Source: Celeribacter persicus
Lineage (GTDB): Bacteria > Pseudomonadota > Alphaproteobacteria > Rhodobacterales > Rhodobacteraceae
DNA length: 64,000 nucleotides
Assembly: GCF_003050785.1 (NCBI RefSeq)
Contig: NZ_QAOH01000002.1
Location: 285,127-349,126, forward strand
Direction: 5' to 3'
Notes under the pieces: generated by a model
The model's input: only the letters and a program-made list of their open reading frames with translations
The model's database searches: none
Told to the model about the DNA's origin: nothing
Translations under genes and position numbers: made by a program
Part shown: one piece after another, positions 1 through 8,757 of the stretch
How the letters are laid out: each line of letters opens with the position of its first letter
Numbering within the stretch: the stretch's first letter is position 1

Positions 1-375
1 GGCGTCGGTGAGTATTATGACGGCCAGTTCGGCCGCGCCGTGGGCAAAGCCGCCGTCCGCCGCCATTTCGAAGGCTTCTGGGGCGGCAAGACCGATCCCG
101 CGCTCATTCTCAATTGCCATTACGTGACCTCCGAACAGATTCACGTTGCGGACGACGGGCTGACCGCGACCGGGCAATGGGTCCACATGCAGCCCTGGCT
201 GTTCTCCGACGGCAAAGCGCTCTTGCGCTCCTCGCGGCTCTTCAACGCCTTCAAGAAATGCAAGGACGGCAAATGGCGCTACACGCGCAACCGGACGGAA
301 AACGTTTTCGTCGCCCCCCTGCCCGCGACATGGGCCTCCGACTACCCGTCGAAATCCGTGCTGATGAAACCGTAA
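1..375 (+). CDS. NTF2-like (SnoaL-type) protein, 5' end missing
   Basis: The reading frame is open from the first base of the window, so the start lies upstream. The visible 124 residues have the character of the C-terminal half of an NTF2/SnoaL-fold protein: a GKAAVRRHFEGFW helix, then alternating strands (HYVTSEQIHV, LTATGQWVHMQPWL) and a WRYTRNRTENVFV end. Members of this fold are small dehydratases, isomerases or ligand-binding proteins; no catalytic residue can be assigned from the fragment. The gene ends 22 bases before a strong bidirectional terminator and faces the TRAP operon on the other strand. Function unknown; the fold call is moderately secure. Confidence 0.6.
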   Translation, partial: GVGEYYDGQFGRAVGKAAVRRHFEGFWGGKTDPALILNCHYVTSEQIHVADDGLTATGQWVHMQPWLFSDGKALLRSSRLFNAFKKCKDGKWRYTRNRTENVFVAPLPATWASDYPSKSVLMKP

Positions 376-390
376 CAATCTCAGAGACCA

Positions 391-419
391 CAAAAAAGGG
401 CGCTTTAAGCGCCCTTTTT
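391..419. terminator. Bidirectional intrinsic terminator
   Basis: The arms GGGCGCT and AGCGCCC (398-414) form a tight stem with a 3-base loop. An A-run precedes it and a T-run follows, so it can stop transcription from both the NTF2-like gene and the converging dctM. Confidence 0.85.
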
Positions 420-436
420 CATGTCTGCGCCCGCCC

Positions 437-1762
437 TCACCAGAGAGCGAGCTTTGGAAAGACCAGCGTGAGCACCAGAATGCCGATCTGCATTGCCACG
501 AACGGCAGGACCGAGCGATAAATCTGCGTGATCTCCACATCCGGCACGGCGTTTTTCAAGTAGAACAGCGCCATGCCCACCGGTGGCGTCAGGAAGGAGG
601 TCTGGAGACAGATCGCCATCAGGATCGCCACCCAGGCCGGATCGTGCCCCAAGGCCGTGAGGACCGGGAGGACCAGTGGAGCAACGATCAGGATGATCTC
701 CATCCAGTCGAGGAAAAAGCCCAGCAAGAAGACGATAAAGAGAATGAGGATCAGCGTCCCCATCGGCGGCAGCGGGATCGCATGCAGAGCCCCTTCGATC
801 AGTTCGTCGCCGCCATAACCGCGCAGTACGACCGAAAAACACGAGGCCCCAAAGATCAGCGCGAAGAGAAAAGCCGTGGTCAGCCCGGTGCCTTCGCAGA
901 CCTCCCGGAAATCCGACCAGGTGAGACGGCGCGACCCTACGGCAATGAGCGTCGCCCCAGCCGCACCGACACCCGAAGCCTCGGTCGGGGTGGCGATGCC
1001 GAAGACGATGGAGCCAAGCACGGCGATGACCAGAAGAAGCGGTGCCAGCAGAGAGCCCAGAAGATCGCGCAGGATCTCCCCCGCGCCGCGCCCCTCTTCC
1101 AAGGCGCGGGCGGGCGCATGCTCCGGATGCAGGATCGCAGTGATCACCGCATAGACCACGTAGGCCATGGCCAAAAGAAGCCCCGGCACCATCGCGCCAC
1201 GGAACAGGTCACCCACGGGGATTTGAAGCTGATCGCCCATGACGATGAGCATGATCGAAGGCGGGATAAGAATGCCAAGACACCCGGTCGCGCCCACAAC
1301 GCCCAGCCCCAGACGGTCGTCATAGCCCGCCCCGCGCATCGCCGGCATGGCGATGGTGGCGAGCAGCACGACGGAAGCGCCGATGATGCCGGTCGAGGCG
1401 GCAAGCACCACGCCGATCAGCACGACAGACACCGCCATGCCCCCCGGTACGACGCGCAGAAGCGAATGCATCCGGGTCAAAAGCCGCTCCGCCACACCGG
1501 ATTTGTCGAGCATCATCCCCATGAAGACGAACATCGAAATCGGGATCAGAGAATAGCTCGACAACGTGTCGAAAATCCGGTTGGCGACGAAACCGATCAT
1601 CCGGAGCGAGGCCATATCGGCATCGACGGAAAAGTAATCGAGCATGGTGCCAAGCGAGGCAAATCCCACGGCCACACCGCCCAGCACGAAGGCAATCGGG
1701 TAGCCGGAGAACATCACCACGAGGAAGGTGGAGAACAGCAGAAAGACGAACAGCACATCCAT
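437..1762 (-). CDS. dctM: TRAP transporter large permease (DctM)
   Basis: This 441-residue protein is the 12-helix, ion-coupled channel subunit of a tripartite ATP-independent periplasmic transporter in the inner membrane. The protein is hydrophobic throughout. It begins with a short helix followed by GYPIAFVLGG and carries the conserved late motif LTPPVGMALFYLKN near residues 390-405, both typical of DctM. The length matches the family (about 430-440). It starts 6 bases after the dctQ stop, so the two are translated together. With dctP it forms a complete dctPQM operon. The substrate is inferred from DctP to be a 2-oxo acid or similar carboxylate. Confidence 0.93.
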   Translation of the reverse strand: MDVLFVFLLFSTFLVVMFSGYPIAFVLGGVAVGFASLGTMLDYFSVDADMASLRMIGFVANRIFDTLSSYSLIPISMFVFMGMMLDKSGVAERLLTRMHSLLRVVPGGMAVSVVLIGVVLAASTGIIGASVVLLATIAMPAMRGAGYDDRLGLGVVGATGCLGILIPPSIMLIVMGDQLQIPVGDLFRGAMVPGLLLAMAYVVYAVITAILHPEHAPARALEEGRGAGEILRDLLGSLLAPLLLVIAVLGSIVFGIATPTEASGVGAAGATLIAVGSRRLTWSDFREVCEGTGLTTAFLFALIFGASCFSVVLRGYGGDELIEGALHAIPLPPMGTLILILFIVFLLGFFLDWMEIILIVAPLVLPVLTALGHDPAWVAILMAICLQTSFLTPPVGMALFYLKNAVPDVEITQIYRSVLPFVAMQIGILVLTLVFPKLALW

Positions 1763-1768
1763 CTCGGA

Positions 1769-2281
1769 TCACTCCCGATATGTCTTCGGACCGAAGAGGA
1801 ACAGAAGCGATTTCAAAAGAATCGCCACGCCTTGCAGGAAAAGAAGCGACAGCCCCGCTGCCATCACGCCCTTGATCAGATAGCGCGCGGGCAATCCGGA
1901 CGGCATGGGCGAACCTTCCTTCAGGTTCCAGGAATATTTGAAGATCGTCCAGGCCGAGCCCGTGACGTACCATAGGAAGGGCAACAGAAGGAACACGACA
2001 CCCAGCACCTCGACAATGGCGCGCGCTGTAGGCGACATTTTCGCGTGAAAGGCATCGACCCGGACATGCACGTCCTTTTGATAGGCCCAGGCGAGACAGG
2101 ACATCACCGCAATGGCATTCAGATGCCATTGCAGTTCTTCGAGTTGAATGAACCCGAGGCCAAGCACATAGCGAGAGAAGACATTGACCAGAATGGTAAG
2201 CATCAGAAGCGGCAGGAACAGGCTGCCGATGCGTCCGATCCCGGCGATGAACCGTTCGGTGTAGGAGATGAGTGCGTGCAT
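1769..2281 (-). CDS. dctQ: TRAP transporter small permease (DctQ)
   Basis: A 170-residue inner-membrane protein with four predicted membrane helices and the family hallmark YVLGLGFIQLEELQWHLNA (helix 2 followed by a Glu-rich amphipathic stretch). DctQ holds the large permease and helps the binding protein dock. It lies between dctP (42 bases upstream) and dctM (6 bases downstream). The length is normal for the family. The region between dctP and dctQ can form a hairpin, which may lower dctQM expression relative to dctP. Confidence 0.9.
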   Translation of the reverse strand: MHALISYTERFIAGIGRIGSLFLPLLMLTILVNVFSRYVLGLGFIQLEELQWHLNAIAVMSCLAWAYQKDVHVRVDAFHAKMSPTARAIVEVLGVVFLLLPFLWYVTGSAWTIFKYSWNLKEGSPMPSGLPARYLIKGVMAAGLSLLFLQGVAILLKSLLFLFGPKTYRE

Positions 2282-2290
2282 GGTGGATCA

Positions 2291-2316
2291 GCGCCGGAAG
2301 CCCCTGCCCCCGGCGC
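2291..2316 (-). promoter_or_regulatory. Stem-loop between dctP and dctQ
   Basis: The arms GCGCCGG (2291-2297) and CCGGCGC (2310-2316) pair perfectly around a 12-base loop in the short gap after dctP. It has no T-run. Its position just after the binding-protein gene suits an mRNA-stabilising or partly terminating hairpin that keeps DctP in excess. This role is inferred. Confidence 0.5.
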
Positions 2317-2323
2317 AACTCTC

Positions 2324-3367
2324 TTAGCGGCGTTCGGACCAAGCGGCCGTTTTGGCGCGATAGGCTTCAAGCGAGTCCCAGACCCGCTTGAAATCCTCGT
2401 CCTTCGTGGTCTGCTCGGCAATCACCTCGTCAAAGGCGGCGTGAAGCCCTTCGAGCACTTCGGGTGGGAAGCTCTTGATCTCCACACCGGCCTCCTCGAA
2501 AGTCGCAATCGCATCGCCATTGGCGGTCAGCGTCGAGAGCACGGAGGTCAGGTTCACCGCCTTGCAGCTCTCCTCGATCAGGGTCTTCTGGCTCTCGTCC
2601 AGACTGTCCCATTTCGCCATGTTGATGATCAACTCATTCATCGCCGCCGGTTGGTGCCACCCCGGCAAGTAGTAATATTTACCGACATCCTGAAGGCCCA
2701 ACGTGATGTCGATGGCGGGCATGGACAGTTCGGTGCCGTCGATGATGCCCTTTTCCATGCCCGGATAAATCTCGCCGCCCGGCAAAAGCACGATGGAGGC
2801 ACCGACCTTGGCCATGGCCTCGCCTGCGAGACCCGCGAAACGGATTTTCTTGCCTTTCAGATCGTCGATGGAGTTGATCTCGAAATTATACCAACCGCCC
2901 GCTTCGCTATCCATCAACCCGCAGGGAATGGTTTTGACACCTTGCTCGGCGTAGATCTCGGACCAGATTTCCGCGCCGCCGCCCTCATAGAGCCAGCCGG
3001 TGTGAGTGAGCACATCGGGGCCGAACGGGATACCGCCGAACAACTGCACCGCCGGAAACCGGCCCGCCACATAGAGCGGCGAGGTAATCCCCGCATCCAG
3101 CGTCCCCTGTTGCACTGCGTCGAAGATTTGTAGCGACGGCACCAGCTTGCCCGCGCCGTACACCGTCACGTCGAGCGAGCCGCCCGAAGCTTCGTTGAGC
3201 TTTTCGCCAAGATAGGCCGCATTGGCACCGGAGGCCGGCATGGTCAGCGGCCAGGCGCTTTGAATGTCGAGCTTGGTGCCCCCCGCAAGCGCTGGGCTTG
3301 CCAGCGCCGCTGTCACAGTCAGCGCGCCAAGGGTCTTTTTCAGTGTCGAGGTCGTGCGTGCAGTCAT
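2324..3367 (-). CDS. dctP: TRAP substrate-binding protein, TakP-like (DctP)
   Basis: A 347-residue periplasmic receptor with a clear signal peptide (residues 1-28, ending ALA-GG). Family signatures include KIRFAGL (175-180), LPGGEIYPGMEKGIIDGTE (195-213) and YYYLPGWHQP (231-240). The last two motifs are characteristic of the TakP branch, whose studied members bind 2-oxo acids with a metal ion. The expected ligand is therefore a 2-oxo or 2-hydroxy carboxylate, which is inference from family. It is the first gene of the dctPQM operon. A candidate promoter with a perfect -35 hexamer lies about 195 bases upstream. The divergent neighbour is an RND efflux adaptor with no obvious functional link. 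Confidence 0.92.
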   Translation of the reverse strand: MTARTTSTLKKTLGALTVTAALASPALAGGTKLDIQSAWPLTMPASGANAAYLGEKLNEASGGSLDVTVYGAGKLVPSLQIFDAVQQGTLDAGITSPLYVAGRFPAVQLFGGIPFGPDVLTHTGWLYEGGGAEIWSEIYAEQGVKTIPCGLMDSEAGGWYNFEINSIDDLKGKKIRFAGLAGEAMAKVGASIVLLPGGEIYPGMEKGIIDGTELSMPAIDITLGLQDVGKYYYLPGWHQPAAMNELIINMAKWDSLDESQKTLIEESCKAVNLTSVLSTLTANGDAIATFEEAGVEIKSFPPEVLEGLHAAFDEVIAEQTTKDEDFKRVWDSLEAYRAKTAAWSERR

Positions 3368-3517
3368 CTCAGATCTCCTGTTGGATGGGTCTCCGGTGCG
3401 GATCGGACAAACGCAATGCCTGCTGTGCGGTGCACGTCTTCGGCCTCGAAAGACCAGCGGACAGACCTGCCAGAACAGGGGACGACAGGAGTGCGTTTGG
3501 CCGGACCATCCGGCATT

Positions 3518-3537
3518 TTACGTTATTATTACCGTAA
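3518..3537. promoter_or_regulatory. Dyad operator candidate before dctP
   Basis: The 20-mer TTACGTTATTATTACCGTAA is a near-palindrome: 16 of 20 positions are symmetric and the outer five pairs are perfect. It sits just downstream of the candidate dctP promoter, a usual place for a repressor. The regulator is unknown. Confidence 0.45.
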
Positions 3538-3567
3538 TTATTGCCAATCTCCGAAAGGTTATGTCAA
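3538..3567 (-). promoter_or_regulatory. Candidate dctP promoter
   Basis: On the minus strand a perfect TTGACA (3562-3567) is followed after about 18-19 bases by CAATAAT, a fair -10. The 5' leader to dctP would be about 160-170 bases long. Confidence 0.4.
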
Positions 3568-3843
3568 ATGCTTTTCCAGAAAATTGGATGACAAAGCATA
3601 TAATGCACAAAAAACAGGCGCAGCGAGCGTTACCCCTCTCGAAACGATCAATGCCACAACCAAATCCAAGCACGGCACCCGATGTCTCTGCGTTTCGCAA
3701 GGCTAAACTCACGTTATAGAAAGCCGAAAGACAGATGGGTCACGTCGCAGCAGCCCGCAGATCGGACTTGACCCATGCCGCGTACGCGTGGTCTCTCGAC
3801 CCCAACACATTCAAAAACGCACATCTATTTCGGAGATCCAGCC

Positions 3844-5343
3844 ATGGCCACACGCAGCCGTTCCGCGGCAGGCCTCGCCATTCTCGGAGCCACCCTCGCC
3901 CTCACCCTGACCGCTGGCGGTCTGCTCTATCAGGCCGCCACCGGCCCGAAAGCCACCGCCGCCACGCGCAGCCCGAAAGAGCGCGCCTATGCCGTCGAGG
4001 TCGCGACGCTCACCGCCGAAACCCTTACTCCGGTGATCACCGCCTATGGCCGACTTGAGGCCGCGCATACGCTCGAACTGCGCAGCGCAGTGGCGGGGAC
4101 GCTGGTCGATCTGCCGGAGAGCTTTCGCAATGGCGGTCAGGTGGCGGCAGGCGATCTTTTGTACCGCATCGACCCGGCCAAATTGCAAAGTGCCTATGAA
4201 CTGGCGGAAACCGATGTGGCCGAGGCAGAGGCCAATCTGAACGAAATGCGCGCGACACTGGAGCTGTCACGACTTGAGGCCAGAGCCGCCGAGGAACAGC
4301 GCGATCTGCGGACCCAAGCCTACGCCCGCCAGCTCGACCTGCGCGAGCGCGGTGTGGCAACGGCGGCGGAGCTTGAGACCGCATCTCTGGCGCGTGCCGC
4401 TGCCGAGCAGACGCTGATCAACCGGCAACAGGTGGTGGCGGGCGACGAGGCGCAGTTGGCACAGGCGGATATCCTTCTGAACCGCGCTCGGATCGCTCTC
4501 AAGGAAGCCGAACGCGCCCTTTCCGACACGGAGATGCGCGCACCTTTCGCGGGTGTGCTCTCCGATGTGACCGCCCTGCCCGGCGGACTGGTGTCGGCCA
4601 ATGAACAACTGGGCGTGCTGGTCGACCCGAGCCAGATCGAGGTCGCCTTTCGCCTCACCGGCAATCAATACGCGCGCTTGCTGAATGACGCGGGCACGCT
4701 GCGCAAGGCCGAAATTACCACAGTGATCCAGCGTGGGCGGCAGGAAACCGAGATCCCCGCCAAACTCGACCGCGCGGCCATCGCACTTGACGATGGGCAG
4801 GTCGGGCGTCTGGTCTATGCCCGTCTCACCGATCCCGACCCGCGCCTCGTACAACCCGGCGATTTCGTCTCGCTGCGCATCCCCGAAAAACCGCTCTCCA
4901 ATGTCGCACTCATCCCTGCAAGCGCCGTGACCACCGACGGGCGTATGCTTTTGATCGGCGAAAACAACCGGCTGGAGGAAATCACCATCACACCGCTGCG
5001 CCATCAGGGCGATGAGTTGATTGTCTCCGACGTGCCCTTCGGCCAGCAATATGTCACCGCGCGCGCGCTTCAGCTTGGGCCGGGAATCGTGGTGACGCCG
5101 GTGGCGCCTGCGCTTGCGACCGAGACCGCGCCCTCCGCCACACCTGCCGCCGCAGCCCCGGCCCCGGCTGCGGACACCATCGCCCTCGATGACACCCGCC
5201 GCGCCGCGATCGTCGCCTTCATCGAGGCCAGCGAGAAGATGAAACCCGAGAAGAAGGAACAGTTCCTCGAAGAGTTGAGCCGCCCCGACGTGCCGCGCGC
5301 CACCGTCGAGAAATTCGAAGCCATGATCGCGGAGGGCCAGTGA
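3844..5343 (+). CDS. RND efflux periplasmic adaptor (membrane fusion protein)
   Basis: A 499-residue adaptor linking an RND pump to an outer-membrane channel. The ATG at 3844 is preferred over an in-frame ATG at 3775 because CGGAG lies 9 bases upstream and the protein then begins with a signal-anchor (about residues 8-27). A split lipoyl/beta-barrel architecture surrounds a long helical hairpin rich in Ala, Glu, Arg and Leu (about residues 105-235), followed by MRAPFAGVLSDV and a barrel. Unusually, an Ala/Pro linker (about 418-444) leads to a charged helical tail of about 55 residues. The stop overlaps the pump start (TGATG). No outer-membrane factor gene is nearby. Confidence 0.88.
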   Translation: MATRSRSAAGLAILGATLALTLTAGGLLYQAATGPKATAATRSPKERAYAVEVATLTAETLTPVITAYGRLEAAHTLELRSAVAGTLVDLPESFRNGGQVAAGDLLYRIDPAKLQSAYELAETDVAEAEANLNEMRATLELSRLEARAAEEQRDLRTQAYARQLDLRERGVATAAELETASLARAAAEQTLINRQQVVAGDEAQLAQADILLNRARIALKEAERALSDTEMRAPFAGVLSDVTALPGGLVSANEQLGVLVDPSQIEVAFRLTGNQYARLLNDAGTLRKAEITTVIQRGRQETEIPAKLDRAAIALDDGQVGRLVYARLTDPDPRLVQPGDFVSLRIPEKPLSNVALIPASAVTTDGRMLLIGENNRLEEITITPLRHQGDELIVSDVPFGQQYVTARALQLGPGIVVTPVAPALATETAPSATPAAAAPAPAADTIALDDTRRAAIVAFIEASEKMKPEKKEQFLEELSRPDVPRATVEKFEAMIAEGQ

Positions 5344-8300
5344 TGGCCGCCCCCGCTTCCGGTCTTCTGTCCTATTTTACGCGTCATCGCACGGCGGCGG
5401 CCTTTGTCATGGTTCTGATGCTGGCCTTCGGGCTGGTGTCCTCGACGAAAATCCGCTCGCAATTCTTCCCCGACGTGGTGGTCGACACGGTCACCGTCAC
5501 GGTCGACTGGGACGGTGCCGGTCCCGAGGAGATCGACCGCGCGGTCGTGGCCCTATTGGAACCCGCGCTGCAAGGCGTCGAAGGGGTCGCAAGCTCCACC
5601 GCCGTGTCGAAAGAGGGCTCCACCACGCTGACCCTCACCCTCGATCCCGGCTGGGACATGGCGCGAGCGACCGAGGATGTGAAAGCGGCGGTCGAGACAG
5701 TCAAGAGCCTGCCGGAGACCACCGAAGAGCCTGTCGTGCGGCGCGGCGTGTGGCGCGACAAGGTGACCGAGGTGATAATCTGGGGCGATATCGGTCCCGC
5801 TCAACTGGGCGAGATCGGCGACGATTTCGTCGCCCGGCTCTACCGCGCGGGGCTGACCCGCAGTTCGATCACCGGGGTCGCTGCACCTCAGATCGACGTC
5901 AGCGTCTCCGAGGCCGCCCGCGTGCGTCATGACATCGGGCTGAGCGATATATCATCCGCCATCGCGCGACAGGTCGACACGCGGCCTGCGGGCGACGTCG
6001 GCGAAAGCGGCGCGCGGCTCACCGCCGGGCGCGAAACCCGCGAGGCGGATGCGCTGCGCGATCTGGTGATCCGGGTCAATGACGATGGCTCGAAGCTCTA
6101 TCTGCGCAATCTCGCCACCATCGAGACCACCCGCTCGGATGCCGGTCAGGCCTATGCCATCAACGGCTTGCCCGCTGTGTTGATCCGGGTCGACCGCACC
6201 GCCGAGGGCGACGCCATCGGCATGGAAGCAACCGTGCGCCGGATCGCCGACGAAATACTGCCCGATCTGCCCGAAGGTGTCTCCGTCCAGTTGATCAACG
6301 CCCGCGCGCAGGACATCACCGACCGACTCGATATCTTGATGAAAAACGGCATTTCCGGTCTGGCGCTGGTGCTTGTGGTGCTGTTTCTCTTCCTGTCGGC
6401 GCGCACGGCCCTTTGGGTCGCTATGGGCATTCCGGTCTCCATGCTGGCCGCCATCGGCGTCATGTATGTCGGCGGGCTGACGCTGAACATGATGTCGCTG
6501 TTCGGCCTGATCATCACGCTCGGCATCGTCGTCGATGATGCCATCGTCGTGGCCGAACATGCCGATTACCGGGCGCGGCGACTGGGGGAAAGCCCCGATC
6601 TCGCCCCCGTAAACGCCGTGCGCCGGATGCTCGGCCCGGTGTTCAGCTCCACCGCCACCACGATCCTCGCCTTTGTCGGGCTTTTGTTCATCGGCGGCGA
6701 ATTCGGCAGCCTGATCGCGGACATTCCCTATGTGGTCGCCGCCGTTCTGGTTGCCTCGCTGATCGAAAGCTTCCTCATCCTGCCACATCACATGCGCCAC
6801 GCCCTGATGCACGGAGCGAAGGAACGCTGGTATGACTGGCCCTCGCGCCAGTTCAACCGGGGCTTTGCATGGGTCTCCGAGCGCTGGTTCGCGCCTCTCA
6901 TGACGCTTGTGCTCCGCCTGCGCTACCCGGTGATCGCAGCCATGCTCCTGCTTCTGTCTCTCTCCGCCTCTCAGGTGCTGCGCGGCTCCGTCCCTTGGGC
7001 TTTCTTCACCGCGCCCGAGCGCAGTTCTGTCACCGGCAATTTCGCCTTCCTTCCCGGTGCGACCCGCGAAGACGCCCTTGCGCTTGCACAGGAACTCGAC
7101 CGCGCCACCAAGGCCGTCGGTGCCGCCTATGAGACCGAGAGCGGCATCGACCCTCTGGTGCACATCCTGACACAGGTCGGCGGCACGGCGGCCAAGGGCA
7201 TTCCGGGGCAGGAAACCATGGACCCCGACACGCTTGGCTCCATCGACATCGGGCTTGTCGGCGCGGATCAGCGGGAGTTTTCCGGACAGGATTTCGTGCG
7301 TGAGTTGATGGCGGAGATCAAACGCCCGGCAGGGCTTGCCGTGTTGAGCTTCCGCTCGCAGGGTGTCGGTCCGGGCGGGGATTCGCTCTCGGTCAATTTT
7401 TACGGCAGCGACAGCGACAGGTTGAAATCCGCCGCCACCGATTTGATCGCCGCGCTTGGCCAATACCCGGAGGTCACCGGGCTTCAGGACAGCCTGCCCT
7501 ACGGGCGCGAGGACATCCGCCTAGACCTCACCCCGACGGGCGAAGCGCTCGGGTTCACCACCTCCGAGATCGGCGCGGAGCTGTTCGGGCGGTTGAATGG
7601 CCTGACGGCGGCGGAATTCCCGGCAGGGACACGCACCACCGAAGTGACCGTTAAAGTGCCGGAGGCGGAACTGACCGCCGATTACCTCGACAGCACGCTG
7701 ATGCAAAGCCCGGACGGCCAGTGGATTCCGCTGGGCGAGATCGTCACGGCAAAGAGCAGCCTCGCCTTCTCCACCATCTCGCGCGAAAACGGACGGCAGT
7801 TGGTGAGCATCACCGGCGCGCTCTCTGAGGACGATCCGGTGCGCGCCACCGAGATCGGTCGGGCGCTCAACGAAGAGATTTTACCGCAGATCGCCGCACG
7901 TTACGATCTCGACTGGGATCTGGGCGGGCTGGTGTTGCAACAGAACGCCTTCCTTGACGAGGCCATGGTCGGTTTCCTGCTCTGCATCCTCGGCATTTAT
8001 CTCGTACTCGGCTGGGTCTTCGGAAGCTGGACCCGCCCGCTCATCGTCATGGCCGTCATCCCCTTCGGCCTGATCGGCGCGATCTGGGGCCATGCGCAAT
8101 TCGGCCTCGCCATGTCGCTTTTCACCATCATCGGGCTCATTGGCATGTCGGGGATCATCATCAATGACGCCATTGTCCTCGTCACCACGATTCAGGACAA
8201 CGCCCGGACCATGCCGATCCTGCGCGCCGCCGTCTCTGGCGCAACAGAACGGTTGCGCCCGATCCTTTTGACCACGCTCACGACCGTCCTGGGCCTTGCG

Positions 8301-8726
8301 CCGCTGATGTATGAGGAGAGCCGTCAGTCGCTGTTCCTCAAACCCACGGTGGTGACACTGGTCTACGGCCTGACGGTGGGCTTTTTCATCGTGCTGCTTC
8401 TGGTCCCTGCACTTCTGTTGGTCCAAAACGATCTGTCACAGCGTCTCACCAGCCTGCGCCATCTGATCCGGGGCCGCCGCATGCCGGAGCGCCTGCGCCG
8501 GGCTGCGGGCGGGACGGCTCTGGCGGTCCTCCTGGTCACCCTCGTGCTGATGCTGCCATGGGCACTGACCGGCACAGCACTGATCCCGCTCGGATCGTTG
8601 CCTCCCTTGGCCGCAAGCCTGATCGTGACGCTTCTGGTCGATCTGGCGCTTGCCGGGGGCTTTCTCTGGCTCAGTGGCTCACAGGGTCGGGCAAAGGGGG
8701 ATGACCGCCGCACGCTTTCCCATTAA
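5343..8726 (+). CDS. RND family efflux pump, inner-membrane permease
   Basis: A proton-driven efflux transporter of 1127 residues (AcrB/MexB-like fold). I chose the ATG at 5343, which overlaps the adaptor stop by one base; a GTG at 5340 is also in frame. The first helix is followed by QFFPDVVVDTVTVTVDWDGA, and helix 4 carries GIVVDDAIVVAEH (about residues 394-406) with the paired Asp of the proton relay. A related motif, IINDAIVLVTTIQ, recurs in the second half, reflecting internal duplication. It is longer than usual (about 1040) because it ends with two additional hydrophobic segments after the canonical last helix. The substrate cannot be predicted. Confidence 0.92.
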   Translation: MAAPASGLLSYFTRHRTAAAFVMVLMLAFGLVSSTKIRSQFFPDVVVDTVTVTVDWDGAGPEEIDRAVVALLEPALQGVEGVASSTAVSKEGSTTLTLTLDPGWDMARATEDVKAAVETVKSLPETTEEPVVRRGVWRDKVTEVIIWGDIGPAQLGEIGDDFVARLYRAGLTRSSITGVAAPQIDVSVSEAARVRHDIGLSDISSAIARQVDTRPAGDVGESGARLTAGRETREADALRDLVIRVNDDGSKLYLRNLATIETTRSDAGQAYAINGLPAVLIRVDRTAEGDAIGMEATVRRIADEILPDLPEGVSVQLINARAQDITDRLDILMKNGISGLALVLVVLFLFLSARTALWVAMGIPVSMLAAIGVMYVGGLTLNMMSLFGLIITLGIVVDDAIVVAEHADYRARRLGESPDLAPVNAVRRMLGPVFSSTATTILAFVGLLFIGGEFGSLIADIPYVVAAVLVASLIESFLILPHHMRHALMHGAKERWYDWPSRQFNRGFAWVSERWFAPLMTLVLRLRYPVIAAMLLLLSLSASQVLRGSVPWAFFTAPERSSVTGNFAFLPGATREDALALAQELDRATKAVGAAYETESGIDPLVHILTQVGGTAAKGIPGQETMDPDTLGSIDIGLVGADQREFSGQDFVRELMAEIKRPAGLAVLSFRSQGVGPGGDSLSVNFYGSDSDRLKSAATDLIAALGQYPEVTGLQDSLPYGREDIRLDLTPTGEALGFTTSEIGAELFGRLNGLTAAEFPAGTRTTEVTVKVPEAELTADYLDSTLMQSPDGQWIPLGEIVTAKSSLAFSTISRENGRQLVSITGALSEDDPVRATEIGRALNEEILPQIAARYDLDWDLGGLVLQQNAFLDEAMVGFLLCILGIYLVLGWVFGSWTRPLIVMAVIPFGLIGAIWGHAQFGLAMSLFTIIGLIGMSGIIINDAIVLVTTIQDNARTMPILRAAVSGATERLRPILLTTLTTVLGLAPLMYEESRQSLFLKPTVVTLVYGLTVGFFIVLLLVPALLLVQNDLSQRLTSLRHLIRGRRMPERLRRAAGGTALAVLLVTLVLMLPWALTGTALIPLGSLPPLAASLIVTLLVDLALAGGFLWLSGSQGRAKGDDRRTLSH

Positions 8727-8757
8727 GATCGCCGAAAACCCTTTTCGGAATAGGCAC

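Larger units (their letters stand above)
3368..3843. other. Divergent intergenic region, dctP / RND adaptor
   Basis: This 476-base stretch separates the TRAP operon from the efflux operon. It is visibly AT-richer than its surroundings between 3515 and 3620. It holds a dyad (3518-3537) and a minus-strand promoter candidate (3538-3567). Open frames through it on both strands have neither ribosome-binding sites nor recognisable protein sequence, so I annotate no gene here. Confidence 0.6.

Noticed and set aside
644..1975. Long plus-strand frame opposite dctM and dctQ
   Set aside because: It is a shadow of the TRAP genes, rich in Arg, His and Gln with no domain; such frames are common opposite high-G+C genes. 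The same applies to long frames opposite the RND pump, cysG, xylB, mannosidase, SulP and SQR genes.
3264..3719. Open frame of 151 codons on the plus strand across the dctP start and the intergenic region
   Set aside because: It overlaps the dctP signal-peptide region, has no ribosome site, and its protein resembles no family.
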